A stretch of 64,000 bases of DNA from Owenia fusiformis (Eukaryota; Annelida; Polychaeta; Sabellida; Oweniidae), in assembly GCA_903813345.2 (NCBI GenBank), contig CAIIXF020000010.1:24225740-24289739 (forward strand), given 5' to 3'. The number at the start of each line of letters is the position of its first letter. Position 1 is the stretch's first letter. This document shows positions 48,916 through 58,779 of the stretch, in pieces. The position numbers and the translations under genes are program-made. The notes under the pieces were generated by a model. The model did not search any database and was not told the origin of the DNA. It saw only the letters and a list, made by a program, of their open reading frames with translations.

Positions 48916-49285
48916 CTACAAAAATCATATTTAGAATATTCCCGAGTGCTTATAAAATCAGACTGCCACTGGAATACTATTTCAATTCTCACTAAGAGTA
49001 TATTTATAATTATACTAAGAATATATTTAAAAATCATTGATAATTATTCAAATTAAATTAAATATATACATTGACTTACAAAATGTCAACTTAAATTGAA
49101 ATGTTTTATTAGAATTATATGAATGAACATCGTTTTACAGTGATTGATGCAGAGGGATCGGCAGCATTCTGGCTTTAAACATAATTTTATTTTTTAGAGA
49201 TTCCGCAGGTTCTCATGAGAGGAGTTTTTGTCAATTGATTTATTTATTAGAAATACAATATGGTTCCAGGGTTATTAAACATGGT

Positions 49286-50287
49286 ATGCTACAATTCGAC
49301 AATGTGAAAGACACTCGCCTCAAATCTTTGTCGTTGGATCTTATGACTGAAATCACAAAACATGGGAAAAGCGAAAATACAATTAAGAAGTACAGTTTTT
49401 ATTTCGAAAAATGGACTAAGTGGACCAACAGTTTCGATGAAGTAAACGATCTACCAGCCAACTCAAAGTTCGTAGCCATCTTCCTGTTATCACAGTTACA
49501 AAGTGGTTCATCATATAACGTTCTGTATGCTCTTAAATCTGGAATAAGCTGGGCTCACACATCTGCCGGTTTAGAGGACCCCTGTCAGTCTTACTTAGTT
49601 CGAAACATTCTAGATGCAGCTAAGAGACAAGCGAGTAAACCAGTTGTGAAAAAAGAACCTTTCACAGCGGATATGTTGCATAAACTGGTCGATTCTTTAT
49701 CAGATCAAAGTTCTCTCAAAGAATTAAGAAATGTGACAATTTGCGTTTTGGGATTCGCAGGTTTTTTGCGTTACAGTGAATTAGCTCAGATCACTTTTGG
49801 TGACATTTCCTTTAGTGAATTTCATTTTACTATAAATATTCCGTCTTCCGAGACTGATGTATACAGAGAAGGTAATTCAGTTGTTGTTGCCAAAACTGGC
49901 AATCCTACTTGTCCTTACGCTCTTTTACAACGTTATCTAAAAGCGTTGAACTCAAAAAATGAGCTGTCAAAAGAGTGCTTTATATTTAGGGCACTGTCAT
50001 TTAAGCCACTTCAAAGAGCCTTTGTTGCAAGAACAGAAAACAAACAATTATCGTATACAACAGTCAGGGAAATTGTCCGTAGTATGTTAAAGACCATTGG
50101 TCTTGATCCAAATTTATTTGGCGTTCATTCGTTACGTTCAGGTGGTGCAACTGCTGCAGCCAATGGTTCTGTTTTAGATCGTAATTTTAAACGTCATGGA
50201 CGTTGGAAATCTGAATCCGCCAAAGATGGTTACGTTAAAGACGATTTAATACACAAATTAGGTGTAACATTGAACTTGGGTTTATAA
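49286..50287 (+). CDS. Tyrosine recombinase of the YR retrotransposon
   Basis: From the first in-frame ATG (49,286) the ORF encodes 333 residues; the open frame extends upstream to 49,235 without another ATG. The N-terminal SAM-like core-binding domain includes SENTIKKYSFYFEKW. The catalytic domain has the box I arginine in GFLRYSELAQITF, the box II HSLRSGGATAAAN (H-x-x-R), HGRWKSESAKDGY with the conserved His/Trp position, and a C-terminal tyrosine in DGYVKDD as nucleophile. All key residues are in place. It would join the circular DNA intermediate to the target without a fixed target duplication. It is the only catalytic ORF of the element still intact. A1/A2 or B junctions are the likely substrates. 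Confidence 0.88.
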   Translation: MLQFDNVKDTRLKSLSLDLMTEITKHGKSENTIKKYSFYFEKWTKWTNSFDEVNDLPANSKFVAIFLLSQLQSGSSYNVLYALKSGISWAHTSAGLEDPCQSYLVRNILDAAKRQASKPVVKKEPFTADMLHKLVDSLSDQSSLKELRNVTICVLGFAGFLRYSELAQITFGDISFSEFHFTINIPSSETDVYREGNSVVVAKTGNPTCPYALLQRYLKALNSKNELSKECFIFRALSFKPLQRAFVARTENKQLSYTTVREIVRSMLKTIGLDPNLFGVHSLRSGGATAAANGSVLDRNFKRHGRWKSESAKDGYVKDDLIHKLGVTLNLGL

Positions 50288-50335
50288 ATAAACAAAATAT
50301 CATAAATAGCATTACTTCTTTCTCTAGTTTTTCTG

Positions 50336-50354
50336 TAAAGCGACCGCAAGCCAT
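50336..50354 (+). repeat. B1 split repeat
   Basis: TAAAGCGACCGCAAGCCAT, shared exactly with B2 at 50,934-50,952. It lies 48 bp after the recombinase stop and 59 bp before A2. Confidence 0.75.
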
Positions 50355-50413
50355 TTGCTTATTCTTAAAATGATGTCATGTTATTTTGTAACGAGGTGTA
50401 AAGTATGGTATAG

Positions 50414-50620
50414 AATAATCATTTATGTTCGGTTGAGTGTAATGAATTAGAACATAAATATTTTCTATTGTGTACTTGTGAACTCGGTTACCAATCAGAT
50501 TGGCGTGTAGTTTCATGCATGTGTTTGTTTCTGAGTGAGCGAGTTGTATTGTTATTGTGGTTGATTGCTGGATATTTAGGATCATTCTGGCTTTGGTCGC
50601 CTATGCATGAACACTTCACA
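50414..50620 (+). repeat. A2 internal direct repeat
   Basis: 207 bp matching A1 with no difference seen. It lies between B1 and B2, as expected for split direct repeats. Confidence 0.9.
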
Positions 50621-50933
50621 GAATAAAACTGTTAACAAATGCCGATAGGTGGAGGGGTAATTCCATACCTTTCCTAATTGTTAGGTTTTAATGGTGTGAA
50701 GGACCCCAAAATCAATCGGTGTTTTCATTTTTCATAAACTATGTAAGAATATTCACACCCTTTTTGGTAAATATAAATCCGATGCAACAATCTGTGTTAT
50801 AAAAATTGTACAACACTTTTCTCAAATAAACTTAACTGTTTTGTGCATTCCATTTATACAAATATTGTACTTAGTATATGCATTCCATGTGTACTTATAT
50901 TGTACTTATCCTTCCCATTCATTTACATACGAA

Positions 50934-50952
50934 TAAAGCGACCGCAAGCCAT
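50934..50952 (+). repeat. B2 split repeat at the right terminus
   Basis: 19 bp identical to B1. Its last two bases overlap the start of the second 814-bp flank, so it marks the 3' end of the element. The 313 bp between A2 and B2 have no other match in the element. Confidence 0.75.
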
Positions 50953-51764
50953 AAAAGTCTGCATCCTTACTGCTACTACATTGTTTATCATATATGACAA
51001 TGTTTCTGGTGGAATGTTTTGAATTTCCTTTCACATGTTGACCTCAAATTGTTCTATGTCTCTTGGCTTGAGATAAACATAAACATGGTTCTTGAAGTCA
51101 TTTCATAGAAAATGTTTGGGGTGTCAAATCTGTTGAATAGGGAGGCCTTCACACGTCTTTATAAAGAGAGAAACAAGACACATAGTGATAAATATCGCAC
51201 TTTGAAGAGCAAACTGGCCACCATGCAATTTACCCAGCATGGCCAAAACCTAATCAGACATTGACACTAGTCTGCTCTTGCATCTGTAAACATTTCAAGT
51301 TGACAAGGTTAGCGGTTTTCCTGCAATTTTGATGCGAAGAATTTATTTGTAGTCTTGAACTTTGGGAAAATTTAGATAACATTGTTTGTGACCTAATTTG
51401 ATGACATTCGACCTTGAAAATTTCACTTTTTCAGACCTCAGTAGGTCTTTTGTAATTAAGCTGACCTAAATTTAAATCCAAAATATCAATTTAGATAAAA
51501 ATTGTTGACCTTTTCAAGGTAACTGAAGGTCAACGAAAGGTCAAATCTGAAATCTAAGGTCAGGTTTGAACTTCTGAGAATTGTAGATGTTTTTTTTTAA
51601 AAAAAAGGTCAATTTGGAGCAAGTTGAAAAATTCAAAATGGCCGCCAAATTGAAAAAATCAAAATGGCCACCATGTAATTCAGCCAGCATACCCAAAACC
51701 TAATCAGATCTTGGCAATAGTCTGCTCTTGCATCTGTAATAAAAATTTCAAGTTGAACGGATAA
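50951..51764. repeat. Right copy of the 814-bp direct repeat
   Basis: Same length as 44,615-45,428, starting ATAAAAGTCTGCATCC and ending AAGTTGAACGGATAA. It continues without a break into the remaining host transposon, and at both variable positions it has the ancestral base. Confidence 0.9.
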
Positions 51765-52720
51765 GTGGTTTTCCTGGAATTTTGATGACAAGATTTGTCG
51801 AAAAATTCAAAATGGCCGCCACGTAGTTTATCCAGCATGCCCTAAACCTAATCAGATCTTGGCACTAGTCTGCTATTGCATGTGTAAAAATTTCAAGTTA
51901 AACAGGTTAGCGGTTTTCTTGGAATTTTGATGACAAGAATTGATTTGTAGTCTCAAACTTTGAGAAACTTGGATAACATCATTTGTGACCTAGTTTAATG
52001 ACCTTGACCTTCGACCTTGAAAATTTCACTTTTTCAGACCTCAGTAGGTCTTTTGTAATTAAGCTGACCTAAATTTAAATCCAAAATATCAATTTAGAAA
52101 ATCAACTTTTTTGACCTTTTCAAGGTCACTGAAGGTGAATGAAAGGTCAAATCTGTGACCTAGTTAAATGACCTTGACCTTCGACCTTGAAAATTTCACC
52201 TTTTCAGACCTCAGTAGGTGTTTTGTAATTAAGCTGACCTAAATTTAAATCCAAAATATCAATTTAGAAAATCAACTTTTTTGACCTTTTCAAGGTCACT
52301 GAAGGTGAACGAAAGGTCAAATCTGAAATCTAAGGTCAGATTTGAACTTCTGAGAACTTGTAGATGTTTTTAAAAAAAAATTGGTCAATTTGGAGCAAGT
52401 TGAAAAATTCATAATGGCCGCCAAATTGAAAAATTCAAAATGGCCACCATGTAATTCAGCCAGCATACCCAAAACCTAATCACATCTTGGCAATAGTCTG
52501 CTCTTGCATCTGTAAAAATTTCAAGTTGAACGGATAAGTGGTTTTCCTGGAATTTTGATGACAAGATTTGTAGAAAAATTCAAAATGGCCGCCACGTAGT
52601 TTACCCAGCATGCCCTTAACCTAATCAGATCTTGGTACTAGTCTGCTCTTGCATCTGTAAAAATTTCAAGTTGAATAGGTAAGCAGTTATCCTGGAAATT
52701 TGATGACAAGATTTGGTTTA
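51765..52720 (+). repeat. Internal degenerate repeats of the host transposon
   Basis: Blocks such as TTCAGACCTCAGTAGGT, AAGCTGACCTAAATTTAAAT, TTTGACCTTTTCAAGGTCAC and CAAAATGGCCGCCACGTAG recur two to four times with unit lengths of about 170-550 bp. No ORF. Confidence 0.75.
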
Positions 52721-52794
52721 TGTGCCGCCCGCCCGCACGCCCGCCCAACAGCACAAGACGACGACAATATAGCACTTTTTCAAAGTGCGATAAA

Positions 52795-53639
52795 AACTGC
52801 TTTCATGGGAATTTTTGTGTGGCCCTTGCCGTACATGGAGGGGCTCAAACTGTCTGGACCAACAGTGTTCTCATTTGGATATCATTCAGTCTCTGTAACT
52901 CTGGCAGATGGAACGCCATTATCAATTAACCGCTAAATCATTTGACGATAATTGAGCTGGTTCTCTGTGATTGTTCTGCCATCTTCAACCTTGGAACTTC
53001 TTTCTCTGGGGCTATTTGAAGGAGCATGTTAAGCTAATCACAAGCCGAAAGACCTAGAACAACATAAAGCCAACACCCAAAGAGAAATTTATATTCTTAA
53101 TATTTCCATCATCTTTGTCACATCTCCATGTTCACCTCACCAGTGTGATTTGACTCCCAAATATCATCTGTGTGACATTAATCTCCTTGTTAACATCATC
53201 TATAGCTGTGACATTGATTCAGCTCCTTCAGCACATCTTATTGTGATGACTTTTGCCCCAGCGTCCAGGCTAGCATGATATCTGAGACTTTTTGATGAAA
53301 TTTGTTATATTGATTAGATCTTCATTAGATTAGATCATTCCATATTAAAGCTTCTAAACTATAAAAAGTGAAAATTAAAATAGTTTAGATTCAACCTCTG
53401 TCAATCATACTACGTGATTAACTCCTTTATTTTGCACTTAAATCTACTGCTGTTATGGTTCTCAGTTTTGAATCGTATCCATAGTCGATGGGGGTATACC
53501 TGAAATCCACCCATTTGAGACTCATATTTTTTCATAGATTTTTTCATTATTTTGGAAACCTTTTACAACAAGTTCAGATTATAAGTCCTATACCATTCAT
53601 ACTTCGGGACATAAGAGATAGATGTAGGAAACTTATATG
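52795..53639. other. Non-coding DNA, nothing recognised
   Basis: A short open frame at 52,700-52,936 begins within the transposon end and has no recognisable domain. Confidence 0.35.
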
Positions 53640-53641
53640 TA

Positions 53642-54257
53642 CAGGGTGTGCCAAAAAAGTTTGCAACTTGTTTAGAGGACTAGAAAAGTATTATAACATT
53701 ATGGTATTGACATAAAATCTTTTTTACAGAAACTTAAGGATAGGCATATTTTATCATTCAAATACTTAAGCTAATACTGACTTCAACGTTTTTGTCTCAA
53801 GATGTTTGAATATTAATGGTAATTTGTTCATGTGTCAAAGAATGAGGGCTCTTTCAGCCCTAGGCGATTACTTATTCCAGCAGGAGAGCACTCCTGACCA
53901 TAGGGCAAAAGTCACTATGGAATATCTGGAGCAAAATACCCCTCAATTCATTAGTCCTGATGAATAGCCGCTCAATACACCACTTAACAAAGATTGCAGC
54001 AGATTTAGTGAACATAATAAATGTTCTATCGATGATCACATGAAATAATAGAAAATTGGTAAATCTCGGACACATGAACAATTTACTATTAATATTCAAG
54101 CATCTGACAAAAAATGTGAAGTCAGTATTAGCTTAAGTATTTAATGGTAAAATATGCCTATCCTTAAGTTTCTGTAAAAAGATTTCATGTCAATACCATA
54201 ATGTTACGATACTTTTTTGCCTTCTAAAAAAGTTGCAAACTTTTTTGGCACACCCTG
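53642..54257. mobile_element. Mariner foldback MITE with about 200-bp inverted repeats
   Basis: It begins CAGGGTGTGCCAAAAAAGTT, ends with the inverted copy, and has TA at 53,640-53,641 and 54,258-54,259. Arms run from 53,642 to about 53,843 and about 54,060 to 54,257, reading GTTCATGTGTC at their inner ends. AGATGTAGGAA also appears near both outer sides (about 53,620 and 54,260). The centre holds a transposase remnant. Confidence 0.85.
53872..53967 (+). pseudogene. Mariner transposase fragment
   Basis: The frame reads LFQQESTPDHRAKVTMEYLE and then NTPQFISPDE before a TAG. This matches the mariner segment around the second catalytic aspartate (FQQD-x-A-P-x-H, later LEQN, SPDEWPPNSPDLNP). Here the catalytic D is changed to E and the C-terminal part is gone, so only about 31 codons of a dead transposase remain in the loop of the foldback element. 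Confidence 0.7.
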
Positions 54258-54259
54258 TA

Positions 54260-54950
54260 GATGTAGGAAGGGTTAGTTAAAGTCCTACAAAAAATCACTT
54301 CTTTCAAAAATATTTTAAAGGGCATTTTTTCTTCGTGGCTATTTTGATCAATATACTTTAATTTCAGGATTACTAGTACTACTCCTGAGCTCTTGTATGG
54401 ATTTTGTCATCATTTTTCATTGCATATCGAAGAGGTTATATTATGTAAAATTATATAAAAACTACTTTTCATTTTGCTTCTCTAAGTACCTTCTTTCTGC
54501 TTATAGTCCATTTTCAGAAAAGCTATAACATAAATCATTCTAAGGTTGAATCACCAAGGATTTTGAAGGTAAAAAATTCCCCTAAAGTAGTTGTCACATT
54601 AGCTGTGTGGGCTCGCCATTTGCCACCGATTGACTTATTTTGGGCATTGATTTTTGGAAATGTTAACATCTAAGTTCTAAAGTTGACACTCTATCTGTAT
54701 TTTAAATATAAAATGGTAATTAAGATTTATTTAGTTTATGTCCAAATATCATTGACAGTGTATGGTAAATTATAAAATTGGATTTTAAAATAAAGGATCA
54801 AGATCACATGATTTTGACCCCTGGGAATGATAGTCAAAATACATGTAACATTTCCACATACTTTCATGTTCAGTTCAATGGAAAAATATGAACAAGTCAT
54901 GTACATTTTTACTATGTTTGTTTCTTTTTTTGTTATTGTAATATTTTTAT
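54260..54950. other. Non-coding DNA, nothing recognised
   Basis: No exon or repeat boundary supported. Confidence 0.35.
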
Positions 54951-54953
54951 AAT

Positions 54954-55170
54954 TGTCAAACAATGACGTTCACAGTAGCTGCTCCAAAAGCTGAATAACT
55001 CCGACCCAATTTGAATCTGTTGTCTCTTGAATGTTACCTATATCTTCCATTCATCAAATAAAGGTCAAAACTATGCACACATTCTGTCATTCAGCCTAAG
55101 TTCTACACTGTGGCTAGTCGATCTATGTGGATGCAGTCAATCACATGTAATGTTTCGTGAGTACCCGCCT
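54954..55170 (+). repeat. Inverted partner of the 58.7-59.1 kb region
   Basis: The second half (CACTGTGGCTAGTCGATC, TGTGGATGCAGTCA, AATGTTTCGTG) is the inverse of 58,700-58,770. The first half (ATTGTCAAACAATGAC, AGTAGCTGC, GAATCTGTT) matches 58,981-59,065 in direct orientation. The rearranged duplicate includes sequence next to the proposed 5' exon of the 58-kb gene. Confidence 0.6.
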
Positions 55171-55174
55171 CTGT

Positions 55175-56030
55175 ACTTTTCAATGGAAGAAATTTGCACT
55201 TTTGTTTAAATAATCTACATTTACTCATCCGTGTATATCATACTTCATTGATTTACCAAACCAAAGCAACGCTATAAACACACATTCTCTGATAATTTAA
55301 CAGCGAATAGATAACTCAAACGAGTTCACTCGACCAGTTTTATCACCTTGCTCATAGCTGTGAGAAGGTATGTATAATTGCCATAGGTTTACCTTATAAT
55401 GGGGAATAAAACATTCAAGTAATATAATTATTTCACGTACACAAATATGTCTGTGTGAAATAAAATACAAATACAACGCATTTTAAAATATTTTTGGGGT
55501 TATGGTATGAAATATCCGCTTTAAAAAAGCAATTTAATTATGATGTATCATGTGGATTAGTAGACGTTCTAATTGGATTCAATGAACAGACTGGCTAGGT
55601 TTTAATTGAATCATTTTGAATGTGTGTATTTTTAATATTTTACATATATTTCTTAAACGCTCTCATTGGATACATCAGGAAGAAACAAATATGGTTACAT
55701 ATAAACTTGAGTTGGGACAATAATTCAACAAAACTATAATTTTACAGTAGTATATGGTGAATATTTGATGCCCGACGATAATCTGATGTTTACTCAAGAT
55801 GATGGACATCTCGATTTTATTTTCAATATATATCACAATTATTTTGTAGATGAATCTGGTTGTCGTACAGCCAGTGGAGGAAACTGCCCCAACACGCCAC
55901 ATGTGCGATGAATGCGGCAACCTTTTCAATAGCAAGCGCACTAAAAATGCATGGTAAAGAACCATGGCCTCCTCAACCAATGTGCTACTGCAATACTTAT
56001 AGCGAAGCCTGTGTTGATCAGGACCATTTT
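55175..56030. other. Non-coding DNA
   Basis: Nothing recognised. Short minus-strand frames at 55.7-56.0 kb have no family pattern. Confidence 0.35.
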
Positions 56031-57469
56031 TATTAGACTCCAGATGTAAATCTGGAGTCTATAGCTTTTGTCAGTATTCTTCTTCTTCTTTATTCTTCTA
56101 CACACATTTTCTCCTTAACTAGAAGACATTGAGTCAAGTCCTGTATATGGTCAATTTAGGTCCAGTATCTAGTTTCTCGGAAATTGGGTCAATTTTTTAT
56201 CTAGGTCAAAGATCAAGAACTAGGTCAAATCTTAAATCTGTCTATTATCTTCGTCGTTATTTAGCGAAACAACTTTGTCTTTTTTCATCATGTAGCTTAG
56301 AAACAGCCCTTTCATTATGTGCCATCAGATTTTTGATTACTGTTACCGATTTTGAGATATGGTGTCCGGAAAGTAGGTCAGAACAAAAAAATCTCCAAAT
56401 TCAACATTTGAGTTATGAAATAAGTGTAGAATGATCTCAGGAATCCGAATCTGCAAACCAAATTCGGACCTCCGGTTCGGAAGTAATTGCGTTTTGAAAG
56501 CCCAAAAATCGCTAAATTTGGTGCCCATGTTAAGTCAATGGGAAAAAAGATTTTTTGAGGTGAAAAATACGAAATATAGACTGAGTTCAGCTAAATACAA
56601 CGAACGCTTTTAAAAGAATGGAACCTCAAAGGCCATCTAGCTTCAAAATTTGGACACCAAAATGCCTAGGTCAAATTCAAAGTTTTTCCTTATTTTCGAA
56701 ATGGTGTATACATGTAGCAAAGAGTGTGCTTATAGTGTTAGCCTTTTGCCGTCAGAAAGTATTTTGACCCACTTTTGAGATATGGCGTCCGAAAAGTAGG
56801 TCAAAATAAAAAGTGCTCCAAATTCAACGTATGAGTTATGAATTAAGGATAGAATTTTATAAGGGATCTGAATCTGCAAACCAAATTTCGATCCGACTTC
56901 CGGAGTTATGGCGCTTTGAAATTTCGAGAAAAAATCGATCTGATGATAACCTTATAGAAAGTCAAAAAAAGTGAAAAAATTTGAAAAATACCTTTCCAGT
57001 CCATTTCCAGGTTCAAGTCAAGGTCCAGTCAAAGTCCAAGTCCAAGTCCAGTGTTTGTCTAGGTCCAAGTCAAGTCTAGGTCCAAGTCCAGTCCAGGGCC
57101 TAGGTCAAGATCCAGGTCAAATTCAAAGCTTTTCCTCATTTTTTCGATTCTGACACTACACTTTAATTATATTCTTCGAAATTTGGTATATATGTAGCCA
57201 AGAGTGTGCTTATAGTGTTAGCTTTTTGCTGTCAGAAAATATTTTGACCCACTTTTGAGATATGGTGTCTGAAAAGTAGGTCAAAATAAAAACTTCTCTA
57301 AATTTAACGTATGAGTTATGAATTAAGGATAGAATTTTCTAAGGAATCTGAATCTGCAAACCAAATTTCGATCCGACTTATGTTATGGCGTTTTGAAATT
57401 TCGAGAAAAATCGATCTTATGGTATCCTATTAGAAAGTCAAGAGAAGTGAAGAAAATGTTGAAAAATCC

Positions 57470-57790
57470 ATCCATCCTTCCACCCATCCTTCCTATCTTA
57501 TCCTTCCTTCTATCTAACTTTCCTTCATATCTTTTCCTTCCTATCCTATCCTTCCTACTCTATCCTATCCTTCTTTCCTACTCTATCCTATCGTTCCTTC
57601 TTATTCTACCCTATCCTTCCTATCCTATCCCATGTTATCCTATCCTATCCTTCTTATCTATCCTTCCTATCCTTTCCTTTCCTTCCTATTCTATCATTCC
57701 TTGCTATTCTATTCTATCTCATGCTTTCCTATTCTATCCTATCGTTCCTTCCTATTCTATCCTATCCCTCCTTCCTATTTCATCCATCCA
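57470..57790 (+). repeat. Pyrimidine-rich TATCCTTCC microsatellite
   Basis: About 320 bp of CCTATCCTTCCT and CTATTC variants with almost no G on the plus strand. Open frames through it (57,393-57,809) only translate the repeat. Confidence 0.9.
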
Positions 57791-57799
57791 TCCATCTTT

Positions 57800-57893
57800 T
57801 TCTGGATGACTCAGTTTATTCTGGATGACTCGGCTTATTCTGGATGACTCGGCTTATTCTGGATGACTCGGCTTATTCTGGATGACTGGGCTT
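57800..57893 (+). repeat. 19-bp tandem repeat, five copies
   Basis: TTCTGGATGACTCGGCTTA repeats about five times; the first and last copies carry one or two changes. Confidence 0.9.
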
Positions 57894-57980
57894 AAAAAGT
57901 CTAGATCTGGAGTCTGAAATTGAACTTGGACAACTGGACAATAATAATCCTATATTGGTAATTGGAAAGATTCCACTTAC

Positions 57981-58405
57981 CACGATTTCAAAAAAATTGT
58001 AAATACAGCTGAGCTGACAAAATCACCAAGATTTACAGATGGTCCGTCTGTTGGCTGCTCATTGTCACTTTCAAGGAATGTTAATGGCTCTAAAACTTGA
58101 TCTGTGGGTATTTCAGTGGGTTGATGGTTCTTGGGCTCTGAATTCACTTGATTGGCGTACCTAATTTCAACATCTTCATTGTCATCATTACATGTTATGG
58201 ACCCGTTTTTCAAATAAACACTATTAGGGATGAAACCATAGTTTTTCCTTCTGTAATGGCATTTTCCAGTTGACGGGTCTATATAAAGTCTATCAATTTT
58301 CAATTCTTCATGAGGGTGTATTGTAATGGTGTGGCTAATTACTTCACTGAATAAGGAATGTTTATCCGAACAATGGATACAAAGAAAATCTGGCCAGTTG
58401 TCCAT
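57981..58405 (-). CDS. Exon encoding a C2H2-type zinc finger protein fragment
   Basis: The exon starts right after a consensus acceptor (TTATTTACAG, ending 58,406) with ATGGAC and ends at donor GTAAGT (57,980-57,975), phase 2. It encodes about 141 residues: MDNWPDFLCIHCSDKHSLF, continuing to SHTITIH, gives C-x2-C-x12-H-x4-H, a classical C2H2 finger. Then follow a basic RRKNYGFIPN segment and an acidic, Pro/Glu-rich tail. Whether ATG 58,405 is the start depends on the upstream exon; a donor at 58,656 fits a 5' UTR exon. Function unknown; a nucleic acid or protein binding role is inferred from the finger only. The remaining exons were not identified. Confidence 0.55.
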
Positions 58406-58656
58406 CTGTAAATAAATCATCATGATAAAAGCATAATTTATTATAGCATCCATTTGTTACCGTTCTGAATCCAAATGATACATAGTTGAATCCATTTGAT
58501 ACATATATGTTGACGTTTACGAAATGTTGTTCAAATATCTTCCCTATAACAGGAATATGCTAGCTGAAACTTTCACACATTGTCATACTATGTATATTGA
58601 ATATGTATGCAAGATTTCAAGTCAATATGTTAAGTAGAAACTCTGAGATCACTTAC

Positions 58657-58775
58657 CTCGATTTTCTGTCATATTTTTTCAACGACCCCATTCACTATAA
58701 TGTACGCGAGAACCCACGAAACATTGCATATACATGACTGCATCCACATTGATCGACTAGCCACAGTGTTCTAAT
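58657..58775 (-). other. Candidate 5' non-coding exon of the 58-kb gene
   Basis: On the minus strand ATCGAG|GTAAGTGATC gives a strong donor (58,656-58,651). All three frames before it are closed, so the exon would be untranslated. Its upstream boundary is unknown; the part up to 58,775 is the segment duplicated at 55.09-55.17 kb. Confidence 0.35.
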
Positions 58776-58779
58776 ATAT

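Larger units (their letters stand above)
45427..50950 (+). mobile_element. Ngaro/PAT-like tyrosine-recombinase retrotransposon
   Basis: In order: terminal repeat A1 (45,427-45,633), gag-like ORF, RT/RNase H region, minisatellite, tyrosine recombinase ORF, B1 (50,336-50,354), A2 (50,414-50,620) and B2 (50,934-50,952). Direct A and B repeats in the order A1...B1-A2-B2 are the split direct repeats of Ngaro and PAT elements in the DIRS order, which replicate through a circular intermediate and integrate by recombinase rather than by DDE integrase. A1 and A2 look identical, so insertion was recent. Frameshifts in pol make this copy non-autonomous. Confidence 0.85.
44859..52790 (+). mobile_element. 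Host transposon with TCGCACTTTGA ends, split by the YR element
   Basis: Inverted ends TCGCACTTTGA (44,859) and TCAAAGTGCGA (52,780-52,790) are flanked by TA. Apart from the YR insertion and the repeated 814 bp, it is made of degenerate repeats around AAATTCAAAATGGCCGCC, GACCTCAGTAGGTCTTTTG and CAAGGTCACTGAAGG. Near the right end are a GC-rich stretch (52,725-52,747), GACAATAT, and a hairpin AGCACTTT/AAAGTGCGA. No coding sequence of its own. Confidence 0.6.
56035..57915 (-). mobile_element. Composite element with AGACTCCAGAT ends and terminal hairpin
   Basis: The left end is a hairpin, AGACTCCAGAT-gtaa-ATCTGGAGTCT (56,035-56,060); the right end is ATCTGGAGTCT (57,905-57,915), the inverse of the first arm. 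Inside are three diverged units beginning near 56,350, 56,773 and 57,253 (TTTTGAGATATGGTGTCCG, AAGTAGGTCA, CTGCAAACCAAATTT), a GTCCAAGTC run (57,000-57,125), a TATCCTTCC-type run (57,470-57,790) and five 19-bp units (57,800-57,893). On the minus strand the end layout matches the hairpin elements at 24 and 45-53 kb. Confidence 0.6.

Noticed and set aside
45427-50620. Reading A1/A2 as classical LTRs of a Gypsy or Copia element
   Set aside because: There is no protease or DDE integrase, a tyrosine recombinase is present, and A2 is internal to a B1-A2-B2 order.
57393-57809. 138-codon open frame, Pro/Ser/Leu-rich
   Set aside because: It is a translation of the TATCCTTCC microsatellite.
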